Positions 34,272 through 42,053 of a stretch of 64,000 bases of DNA are shown here, piece by piece. Position 1 is the first letter of the stretch. The number at the start of each line of letters is the position of its first letter. Source of the stretch: JAFGXT01 sp963677165. Its GTDB lineage: Bacteria > Verrucomicrobiota > Lentisphaeria > Victivallales > SZUA-371. Both the position numbers and the translations under genes were made by a program. The stretch lies in the NCBI GenBank assembly GCA_963677165.2, contig CAXXSX010000002.1, positions 1,116,001 through 1,180,000 of the forward strand, given 5' to 3'. Under the pieces are notes generated by a model that was not told the origin of the DNA, did no database searches, and saw only the letters and a program-made list of their open reading frames with translations.

Positions 34272-35147
34272 TCAATAGAAGCACATGCCAACATAACTGA
34301 CACAATGATTGAAATCACCGGTTTTCTTGCCGGAAGAAGTGTATTCCACCAGTTGAGGCACAATCTTTTCGCCACTTTCAGCTATCATTGCCAGCAGCAG
34401 CTTTATAGGACACGCACCACAAATTGTAGCACCAGTTGATTTGATGTATTTCTCAAATCCATCAAGATCAAGGTCCTCTATTTTCTCCACGGCCCCCATG
34501 TCTAATTTGCGCAGATTTTCCTCAATATGATCTGAAAACGGCATATAGCGGAAAGAGCGTCCATAGTGAGTAAAATCGGAACTGATGACCCATAAAGTAT
34601 CAGGGTTCCAAAACTCTTTTAGGGACTTAACCAGCTGCCTGGCTTCATCCTGTTCCACGGAGCCGCATATCATCGGCAACATCGTAAAATCGGAATGAAA
34701 TCTTTGCAGAATCGGAAGTTCCACTTCGAGGGCATGTTCATAATTATGGGCTTCATTGCTGTGCTGAAACAACCGGTTGCCGGATGCCAGCAACTTATTG
34801 ACCGTTTCAATATCAACCCTGATTTTGCCCATTGGCGTACTGTACCAGTCAGAAAGGGTCAGCGCCAGTCCCCGAAAAGGGTAGCTGTGTGACGGCGCGA
34901 TTACGACCATCTTTTTATATTCGTGCCCATGCGTACGGGCAACGGTTTTAACCGCGGTCATTCCCGAATAAACATATCCTGCGTGAGGGAGAATTACGGC
35001 TCGTGGCTTGACCTCGCTTCTGACAAGCTCATCGGTCTCTTCTGCTTCGGCAATCATCGCGTTGATATCGTCTTTCAGATCGTCCGGATCCGCTTCATAA
35101 AACTGTCCGGCAACGTACGGCATTCTAACGGTTTCTTTCGTTTCCAT
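34272..35147 (-). CDS. amrB: AmmeMemoRadiSam system protein B (MEMO1 family)
   Basis: 291 residues with the family signature PYVAGQFYEADPDDL at the start, AVILPHAGYVYSG, VIAPSHSYPFRG, NYEHALEVELPIL and SSDFTHYG, and C-terminal GACPIKLLLA. MEMO-type proteins are related to non-heme iron dioxygenases; in bacteria they occur with AMMECR1 and a radical SAM protein in a system of poorly known function. ATG 35147 is fixed by the strong GGAGGTGA seven bases upstream. It follows hisC by 67 bp and is followed by a good terminator. The AMMECR1 and radical SAM partners are not in the window. Confidence 0.88.
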   Translation of the reverse strand: METKETVRMPYVAGQFYEADPDDLKDDINAMIAEAEETDELVRSEVKPRAVILPHAGYVYSGMTAVKTVARTHGHEYKKMVVIAPSHSYPFRGLALTLSDWYSTPMGKIRVDIETVNKLLASGNRLFQHSNEAHNYEHALEVELPILQRFHSDFTMLPMICGSVEQDEARQLVKSLKEFWNPDTLWVISSDFTHYGRSFRYMPFSDHIEENLRKLDMGAVEKIEDLDLDGFEKYIKSTGATICGACPIKLLLAMIAESGEKIVPQLVEYTSSGKKTGDFNHCVSYVGMCFY

Positions 35148-35214
35148 CCTGTTATCACCTCCAACGGTAATATTCAGATTCGTATTTTTGAAAACGTACC
35201 CGCTCATCCGCAGT

Positions 35215-36282
35215 TTATCCACCATAAACCTTTGCTGTTACTTCAAGCAGTCGGTCGATCTGCTTGTCGGTTCCAATCGTAATCCTGACGAAACCGCCGG
35301 TACGTTCCCCCGGAAAATATCTTACTATGATATTATTTTCCCGCAAAGCTTCAAAGTAAACCCCTCCATTGCCGTCAGGAGGAGAAACAAATACAAAATT
35401 TGCATCCGAAGGCATAACTTTGAAACCAAATTCACTCAATGCCGTAGAAAGACGCTCACGAGTCGCCCGGATTTTCGCAACAGTTGACTTCAGGTATTCC
35501 TGGTCCTGGAGGGCTGTCATCGCTATTTTCTGGGTCAGCATATTAACATTGTAAGAATCTTTGACCTTCATCATACCATCAATGATTTCAGGGCAGGCAA
35601 TGGCATAACCGAGCCTGACACCGGCCAGAGAATAACTTTTTGATAATGTTTTTGACGCGATTACATTCGGATACTTCTGTGCCAGATCCATGCAGTCCAC
35701 ATCGGAAAAATCAGAGTAAGCGCCGTCAAGGAATACAATCCCGTCATATTCCCGGCAGAGTTTTTCAATTCTTGCTTTCGGAAAAGCGTTACCGGTAGGC
35801 GCGTTTGGTCCCGGCAGTAGAAAAAGATTTGTCCCTTTAAGTTGATCTTCGAGGTTATCCGGCAAGGAAAAATCCTCATTCAGGGAAATTTTAACACATT
35901 CAGAGCCCTGAATATCAGTAAGCACCTCATACAGTGAATATGTCGGATCAACACAGGCCGCCTTCCTGTTTTTATCAGTAAAACACCTGACAACCATGGT
36001 TAAAAGATCATCCGAACCGTTACCGGCAATCACATTTTCACGCTCGACGCCATGCAGTCCGGCAATTACGTCACGCAGAGAATCCGCCAGAGGCTCAGGA
36101 TAGAGCCGCAGCAAAGACGAATCAAATCCCTGCAACAGTCCAGCAATCCGTGGGGAAGGCGGATACGGATTTTCATTGGTATTCAGCTTGATCAAATCGA
36201 CCACTTTGGGCTGTTCTCCCGGAGTATACCCCTCCATTGCGTCGATTTCCGGTCGAAAATATGATTTATATGAATTACTCAT
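35215..36282 (-). CDS. hisC: Histidinol-phosphate aminotransferase
   Basis: 355-residue fold-type I PLP enzyme converting imidazole-acetol phosphate to histidinol phosphate. It shows LNTNENPYPPSP at residues 33-44, GNGSDDLL, APTGN, and the PLP-binding Lys215 in TLSKSYSLAGVRLGY; the C-terminus has R-TIG for phosphate binding. ATG 36282 overlaps the hisD stop by 8 bp and has AAGGA upstream; an upstream in-frame extension to 36354 would lie inside hisD. Directly coupled to hisD. Confidence 0.92.
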   Translation of the reverse strand: MSNSYKSYFRPEIDAMEGYTPGEQPKVVDLIKLNTNENPYPPSPRIAGLLQGFDSSLLRLYPEPLADSLRDVIAGLHGVERENVIAGNGSDDLLTMVVRCFTDKNRKAACVDPTYSLYEVLTDIQGSECVKISLNEDFSLPDNLEDQLKGTNLFLLPGPNAPTGNAFPKARIEKLCREYDGIVFLDGAYSDFSDVDCMDLAQKYPNVIASKTLSKSYSLAGVRLGYAIACPEIIDGMMKVKDSYNVNMLTQKIAMTALQDQEYLKSTVAKIRATRERLSTALSEFGFKVMPSDANFVFVSPPDGNGGVYFEALRENNIIVRYFPGERTGGFVRITIGTDKQIDRLLEVTAKVYGG

Positions 36283-37585
36283 TATTTGTTTTCCTTGGAT
36301 TAATACGTATATCCGCGCTTCTGCCGTGAGCGTCGAGCCCTTCCATCTGAGCAAATTTCTGAATATCTTCCAATTCTTCCTTAAGCGCGTATTTTTGATA
36401 ATTTATAATACTGGTTCGGCGGAAAAAGCCCTCTACCGTAAGTCCACTGAAATATTTGGCCGTTCCCGCAGTCGGCAATACATGACTTGGTCCTGCGGTA
36501 AAGTCGCCGACCGGCTCCGGCGTCCATTTGCCGATGAAAATGGCACCAGCCGCTTTAATCTTTTTAGCCACGTTTCCTGCAGCCCTGCACATAATTTCCA
36601 AGTGCTCCGGAGCATATTCGCCGGCAATTTCCGCTGCCTGATTCATATCTTCCACGACAAACAGGAATACTCCCTTATCAAGAACCCGGTTAATCGTCTC
36701 GCTCCTTGAAAGCTCCGCCGCCTGCTCTTTGATTGAAAGTTTAACGTTTTCAGCAAGCTCAGAACTATCCGTCAGAAGAACCGCCTGTTCATGCCCGCTG
36801 CCATGTTCAGCCTGAGAAAGCATATCCGCAGCAATAAAGTCGGGATCACAGTCGCAGTCAGCGATAATCATAATTTCCGAAGGGCCTGCAACCATATCAA
36901 TAGCAACCTCTCCGTAAACCAGTTTCTTCGCGGCAGTTACATAAGCATTCCCGGGGCCTACAATTTTGTCAACTTTATTAATTGTTGAGGTGCCGTAAGC
37001 CAGTGCGGCAATACCATAAACACCGCCCAGCCGATATATTTCTTTTACTCCGGCCTTCTTCAAAGCATAAAGAATAGCAGGATTAACAGTTCCATCCGGT
37101 CCCGGCGGAGTAATCGCCACAACCTGTTCGACTCCAGCGGCACAGGCAATTCCCGCAGTATGAACCACCGTCGAAACCAGCGGAGCGGTTCCTCCGGGAA
37201 TATATACCCCTACCCTTTCCATCGGAACATATCTTTCTCCGACAATCACTCCGGGACGGGGAGAATGACTCCAGGGTTGAGGAATGCGCTGAGAAGCAAA
37301 ATCTCGTATATTAACAAGAGCGTTTTTAATAGCTTTTTTCTTTTTTGAAGACACTTTTGAGGTCGCGGCTTTAATTTCATCCTCGCTGACTAGAAATTCC
37401 GATTCCTTCAACTCGACTTTATCAAATTTCTTGGCGTATTTCTTTAAAGCGGCATTACCATGAGATTTCACGTCTACCAGAATTTCTTTAACACTCTCCT
37501 CGATTTCCGCCGGATATGACGGACGCTGGTAGAGTTTTTCCACTACAGACGCGAAATTTTTATCGGTATAGCTGATAACCTTCAT
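36275..37585 (-). CDS. hisD: Histidinol dehydrogenase
   Basis: 436 residues, the usual length. It catalyses the last two NAD-dependent steps of histidine synthesis. Motifs include GVYIPGGTAPLVSTV, AGPSEIMIIAD, LSQAEHGSGHEQAVLL (zinc-binding Gln and His), EHLEIM and GPSHVLPT. ATG 37585 is supported by GGAG 8 nt upstream; the longer frame starts inside that site. The first gene of hisD-hisC-amrB; the other his genes are elsewhere. The upstream region carries three TTGGTACCAA palindromes. Confidence 0.93.
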   Translation of the reverse strand: MKVISYTDKNFASVVEKLYQRPSYPAEIEESVKEILVDVKSHGNAALKKYAKKFDKVELKESEFLVSEDEIKAATSKVSSKKKKAIKNALVNIRDFASQRIPQPWSHSPRPGVIVGERYVPMERVGVYIPGGTAPLVSTVVHTAGIACAAGVEQVVAITPPGPDGTVNPAILYALKKAGVKEIYRLGGVYGIAALAYGTSTINKVDKIVGPGNAYVTAAKKLVYGEVAIDMVAGPSEIMIIADCDCDPDFIAADMLSQAEHGSGHEQAVLLTDSSELAENVKLSIKEQAAELSRSETINRVLDKGVFLFVVEDMNQAAEIAGEYAPEHLEIMCRAAGNVAKKIKAAGAIFIGKWTPEPVGDFTAGPSHVLPTAGTAKYFSGLTVEGFFRRTSIINYQKYALKEELEDIQKFAQMEGLDAHGRSADIRINPRKTNNE

Positions 37586-38014
37586 GGGTATTCTCCGCAT
37601 TATATATTTAAAATTACATAATTCCTGACTTAAAATAAGGAATATAATCCTTCATTTATAAAAATCCATAAAATACAGCCTTCCTAAGGCATTTTATAAC
37701 GGTTTATCGTTGTTTCCCATAAAGAACATTGGTACCAAGAAGCTCAATTTATTCCTCTAAAAGGGTGTTTTCTTAATGAATTAGCTTACGAAAAACAAAG
37801 ATTTCAAATATCACTTGGAGGTGCTTAAAACATTCATATCGCTACGGGTATTTGAAAAGCCACATCTTTGGTACCAAGGCTTATGATAAAACAAACGGTT
37901 GAGAAGCCAAGGAAGATGTATTTTACAACATGATTGGTACCAAGCATGTTATTGTGTACAAACAACCGTCATTTCGGTCGACATTTACACGTTATTTTTA
38001 TAAGTAGCTAATAA
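37586..38014. promoter_or_regulatory. hisD upstream region with three TTGGTACCAA palindromes
   Basis: 429 bp without a gene. Perfect 10-bp palindromes TTGGTACCAA occur at 37729-37738, 37868-37877 and 37934-37943. At 37963-37980 is ACAACCGTCATTTC, the left arm of the dispersed repeat, sharing 18 bp with the terminator at 34192 (GAAATGACGGTTGTTTGT on the minus strand). The same combination of three palindromes followed by CCGTCATT occurs upstream of ispH. Confidence 0.55.
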
Positions 38015-38665
38015 TCAATCTCTAAAGACTTTCAAAATATCTTCTTCTTTGCCAATGATGGTAAGTTCATCGCCTTTTTGAAGGATAATGTCGGGATCCA
38101 TCACCGGTTCCGGCGGCTGTCCGGGTTTTCGCACCAGGAGGACTGAAATATTATTCCGACGCCGCAAATCAAGCTGCTTAATGGATTTTCCATCGAACTC
38201 TCCATTTACTTTCAGGTCGGCAATAGACATGCCTTTGAATTCAAACATATCCGAGATACTCGAAATAGAGAGTCTCTTGGCCATACGTTCCGCCATATCA
38301 CAAGCGGGCTCGACTACGGTATCAGCTCCAAGTTTATAGAGGATATGACGTTGAATCTGGCTTTTCGCCTGGGCGATAACCGAATCGGCTCCTTCCTGTT
38401 TCAGCAGGGTAAGAGCAAATATCTCAGCTTCAAAATCATCACTCATGCACAATGCAATGGTATCAAATTTCTTAACATCCAGCTCCCGGATCACATCCGG
38501 CAGGGTAACATCGGCAATAATTGCTTCCGTCACTTTATCGCGTATATTTGTCACCTTCTCACGGTCAATATCAACCGCTACCACATTATGACCGTCCCCC
38601 CTCAGCTCAATGGCAAGCGTAGCCCCGAACGAGCTTAACCCTACAATCGCAAAATTCTTTTTCAT
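38015..38665 (-). CDS. trkA: TrkA/KtrA-family potassium channel regulatory subunit
   Basis: 216 residues: an RCK N-terminal Rossmann domain (IVGLSSFGATLAIELRGDG, then AVDIDRE) that binds nucleotide, and an RCK C-terminal domain (SISDMFEFKGMSI... LTIIGKEEDI). It gates the TrkH pore by nucleotide binding on the cytosolic face. The single-RCK size is KtrA-like rather than the double E. coli TrkA. It starts 6 bp after trkH stops, forming a two-gene operon. Confidence 0.92.
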   Translation of the reverse strand: MKKNFAIVGLSSFGATLAIELRGDGHNVVAVDIDREKVTNIRDKVTEAIIADVTLPDVIRELDVKKFDTIALCMSDDFEAEIFALTLLKQEGADSVIAQAKSQIQRHILYKLGADTVVEPACDMAERMAKRLSISSISDMFEFKGMSIADLKVNGEFDGKSIKQLDLRRRNNISVLLVRKPGQPPEPVMDPDIILQKGDELTIIGKEEDILKVFRD

Positions 38666-38671
38666 AACAAT

Positions 38672-39976
38672 TTATCCCATAATTAAACGTTCTTCAGGAT
38701 ATTCCAGCCTGCTGGTCTTCTCACGCGACAACAGGAACAGGAAAAACGTAAAAGGTCCAATCCGGCCCAGAAACATACAAACAATTAAAATAAGTTTGGT
38801 ACCAACCGCCGCTTGAGCGGTAAGGCCCAACGATAATCCTACGGTTCCCAAGGCAGAAGCCGCCTCAAACAGCAAAACTGATAATTTGCAGTTTTCTTCA
38901 AAAATGGATATTCCTACCGTTGCGGCAACCAGCAGGATGATAAACAATATCATAATACAAAACGCTTTCAACACGTTCGTTGTTGTTATTCTGCGTTTAA
39001 ACAGCGTAACATGCTGTTCCCCGATAAAAGTTTTATAGAGAGCAACATAAATCAACGCGATCGTTGTTGTTTTTATTCCTCCTCCAGTCGATCCGGGAGA
39101 CGCCCCAATCAACATCAGCGCAATTAAAATAAGCAGACTGGAAGGTTGGAGCATTAACAGGTTTGTCGAATTAAATCCCGCGGTCCTGGCAGTAACCGAC
39201 TGAAATGCGGCATCTATCCAGCTTATGGGCGAATCTCCGGTGTTTTCTATCCACTTCAGCGCAATCATACCAAAAATGATCAATACCCCCGATGTAATCA
39301 ATACAATTCGGGAATGAAGTTTCATAAATGTCTTTTTCCTGATAACCTGCAGAATATCATATATAACATAAAAGCCAAGTCCGCCTGCGATAATCAGGCA
39401 GCCGACAACAATTTTAATAAATGCCCCGCAGCTGACCAAGCTATCATCGTAAAGCCCGAATCCAGCATTACAAAAGGCCGATATGGAATGAAACACACCA
39501 AAATGTATCGAGGTCAAAAAGGGTAACTCCATATCAACCCAAAACCCCAGAGTCAAAAAAACGGCTCCAACCATTTCAATAATACATGAATATGTTACAA
39601 CCACATGAAGAAGTCCAGTTAATTCATTGCCGCTGGAAGATTCCAATACGTTTGAAATCAACATTTTATTGTCAAGATTCATCTCCCGCCGCAGCATAAG
39701 AATTAAAAATGATGTCAAGGTCATTAATCCCAGTCCGCCCAATTGCATCAGAATTAATAGAACCCCCTGCCCGAACAGGGAAAAGCTTGAGGTAGACACC
39801 GGAGTTAACCCGGTAACACACACAGCTGAAGTTGAGATAAAAAAAGCGTCAATCCATGAAAGTTCCGCTCCGGACCGTGATATCGGCAACTGAAGCAGAA
39901 CAGTTCCGGCTACAATCAGCAGAACAAACGACAATATAAATAAGAACTGGCTCTTTTTTAAGACATTAATGGTCAT
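38672..39976 (-). CDS. trkH: TrkH/KtrB-family potassium transporter pore subunit
   Basis: 434 residues, strongly hydrophobic, four pore-loop repeats: TSAVCVTGLTPVSTS, SISAFCNAGFGLYDD, SVTARTAGFNSTNL and ASALGTVGLSLGLT, each with the conserved filter glycine. It imports K+ (with Na+ or H+ coupling in relatives) across the inner membrane together with TrkA. ATG 39976 has GGAA six bases upstream; an in-frame TTG at 39994 is less likely. Confidence 0.92.
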   Translation of the reverse strand: MTINVLKKSQFLFILSFVLLIVAGTVLLQLPISRSGAELSWIDAFFISTSAVCVTGLTPVSTSSFSLFGQGVLLILMQLGGLGLMTLTSFLILMLRREMNLDNKMLISNVLESSSGNELTGLLHVVVTYSCIIEMVGAVFLTLGFWVDMELPFLTSIHFGVFHSISAFCNAGFGLYDDSLVSCGAFIKIVVGCLIIAGGLGFYVIYDILQVIRKKTFMKLHSRIVLITSGVLIIFGMIALKWIENTGDSPISWIDAAFQSVTARTAGFNSTNLLMLQPSSLLILIALMLIGASPGSTGGGIKTTTIALIYVALYKTFIGEQHVTLFKRRITTTNVLKAFCIMILFIILLVAATVGISIFEENCKLSVLLFEAASALGTVGLSLGLTAQAAVGTKLILIVCMFLGRIGPFTFFLFLLSREKTSRLEYPEERLIMG

Positions 39977-40603
39977 TTTACTTTCCGATAACAATTATCT
40001 GACTGCCTGTACTCTCCGGCAGTATAAATTAAATTCCATACCGCAACGCTGAAGTGCTATTACACTATCCGTCGTACGGATTTAAAATCTCGAATATAGC
40101 CTGTCCATACCAAGATTTCCATTAATCCGGCCCAAAAGGTCAATTTTCTCATGAAATTTCCTTATAATTTAAGAAATTCTTTTATTTTATTACTTATTTT
40201 TATTTGGAATTCACAAACTGAAATAATATCAAAAAAATACTTCAAAAATGTTCTTTTTCTTCAAGGCGATTACAATTTTGTGTTGTTTAACACAAAACTA
40301 ACATCGCCCTAACAAAACATGTAAGCTTTTTGTTTCAAACATGTTATGCAATCATTAGCGGAGTTGGCATTATCAATGCTATAAAAAGCGACCAGTTCTT
40401 TATCTCAAAATTAGGTAATTGTGTCAAGCGAAATGCTTTCGTTATGGAGAAAGGGTGAATTTACAGTTAAAGGAGAAGGATTATAGATTAGGGTTGAAAT
40501 TACTACACATACATTATCGGAAATTTTTTAATTCAAAAAGGGGAATCTGTCGGTTTGGGAAAGACGACAGAACTACAGTAAAATATCAATGAGGTAAAAA
40601 TAA
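39977..40603. other. Long upstream region of the secretin-like operon
   Basis: 627 bp without a gene. Contains GAAGTGCTAT and TCCGTCGTACGGA at 40045-40085 (partial dispersed element, compare 6481 and 14037), an AACATG/CATGTT inverted repeat around 40315-40350, and a hairpin CTGTCG/CGACAG at 40547-40570 probably in the leader, 34 bp before the start codon. Its length and the strong ribosome site suggest elaborate control of a highly expressed operon. Confidence 0.5.
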
Positions 40604-42019
40604 ATGAATCTGTTTAAAAGACATGGATTAATACTGTTATTGCTTGGTGCGGTTGCAGGGACAACAGTGTCAGCACAGAAAACCAGAACTATCGTATTCA
40701 ACGAAGACCGTGACCAGCATTATATGACCTCCAAGGTCTATAAGCTCAGCAACGTAAAAGCGCATGACATCATGCCGTTTATTCTCGGTGCAGTCAAACG
40801 TTATGATTCAGAATCTTCTGTAAAAAGCCTTGATTACAAAGGCCAGGACCAATATATCGTGGTAAGTACCGGCAGCAACCTGCTTCCTTACATCGACGAA
40901 ATGGTCAAAACTCTCGATTACTACTGCGACAAAAAAGACAACGCCGGTTCTGTTGTGGACGGCGATGGCATCTACCGTTTCTCTTACTGCTCGAAGTACC
41001 GCGGTTCAACCAACATGAAAGATGTTGTTGACGTTACTTTCACCGGCGGTTACGGAAACGGCGCCAGCTACTATGATGAACCTACTAACATGTTCTACTG
41101 GAAGACTTCCAAGTCCCAGGGTCAGGAATACATGAAGTTCCTGGAAGCAATCGACCGTCCGGTTCCGCAGATGCAGGTTCAGCTGAAAATCTACATGATC
41201 GATGACAATGATTTCCGTGAACTCGGTATTGACTACCTGAGCTGGAAAAACGGTCCGGGCGCCAATCTGTTCGGCGTAGGTTATGATTATAGCGATTTCA
41301 GTTCTGTTACCAGTATTGAAAACGCGATCGACATCGTGGCTGAAGGTCCGCTTTCTGCCGCAACCGGTCTCGGTGGTATTGTTTTCGCTCCGCAGTTCGA
41401 TGCTACTTTCCTGCGCATGCTTGCTCAGAAAGGAAAAGCTAAAGTTGCTGCTTCCGCAATGTTGACACTGGTTAATGATTTCGGTGAAGACGCTTACTGC
41501 TCAGACTGGGACAGTGCTAAATACCGTTTCAAATTTACTCCGCAGTATCAGAATGTTCAGAAAGACGAAGACAGAAGTATGTCCGTCAGCGTTCTGGACA
41601 ACAGCGAAATGGCCTTCTACGTCAGCGGACCGATTATCTGCTTCAGCGGTTATGAAGCCGATAAAGCCGCAACTCTGATGTGCGAATGGAACCTGGCTGT
41701 AACTGATATGACTGAGCAGACCAATGACGGAATCGCTACAGTTAATGCTTATAGTTTCGATTCTACCCTGACCATTCAGGGCGGAACAGAAAAACTGATT
41801 GCTACATTTGACAAGGATCTTTTCGTAAAACAGTACTCCGGTATGCCGTTCCTCGGTGATATTCCGGTTCTGAAATATCTGTTCGGCGCTGAATCCATGG
41901 TAAAAAGCAAGACTAAAATCTTCGTAACCATGGTTGCTACTCCGATCCTGCCGGAAACAGATATGCCGGGAGCCGCTGGTAAAATCATCGAAGCCGCAAA
42001 ACTTGCAGCTAACGAGTAA
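40604..42019 (+). CDS. Secretin-like exported protein, tandem copy 1
   Basis: 471 residues with a signal peptide cleaved at VSA|Q. An N-terminal secretin-N-like fold lies at about residues 40-105 (KVYKLSNVKAHDI, IVVSTGSNLLPYID). The secretin core begins at PQMQVQLKIYMID (188-200), includes ELGIDYLSWKNGPGA, and ends with the hallmark GMPFLGDIPVLKYLFG around 415-428 and KTKIFVTMVATPIL. Canonical GspD has more N-domains and is longer, so this is a shortened relative. Codons are strongly biased (CTG, CGT, GGT, AAC), implying very high expression. It sits 34 bp before a second copy, with identical GAGGTAAA ribosome sites. It could form an outer-membrane channel or lattice. Confidence 0.72.
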   Translation: MNLFKRHGLILLLLGAVAGTTVSAQKTRTIVFNEDRDQHYMTSKVYKLSNVKAHDIMPFILGAVKRYDSESSVKSLDYKGQDQYIVVSTGSNLLPYIDEMVKTLDYYCDKKDNAGSVVDGDGIYRFSYCSKYRGSTNMKDVVDVTFTGGYGNGASYYDEPTNMFYWKTSKSQGQEYMKFLEAIDRPVPQMQVQLKIYMIDDNDFRELGIDYLSWKNGPGANLFGVGYDYSDFSSVTSIENAIDIVAEGPLSAATGLGGIVFAPQFDATFLRMLAQKGKAKVAASAMLTLVNDFGEDAYCSDWDSAKYRFKFTPQYQNVQKDEDRSMSVSVLDNSEMAFYVSGPIICFSGYEADKAATLMCEWNLAVTDMTEQTNDGIATVNAYSFDSTLTIQGGTEKLIATFDKDLFVKQYSGMPFLGDIPVLKYLFGAESMVKSKTKIFVTMVATPILPETDMPGAAGKIIEAAKLAANE

Positions 42020-42053
42020 GAATTGTCAAAAAAGAAGAATGAGGTAAACAGAA

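Noticed and set aside
34137..34439. A 100-codon plus-strand frame beginning before amrB
   Set aside because: Runs through the terminator repeat and into the amrB end in antisense; no recognisable protein.
38796..38805. A seventh TTGGTACCAA copy
   Set aside because: It lies inside trkH and simply encodes a Val-Gly-Thr-Lys stretch; no clustering, so not counted with the intergenic sets.
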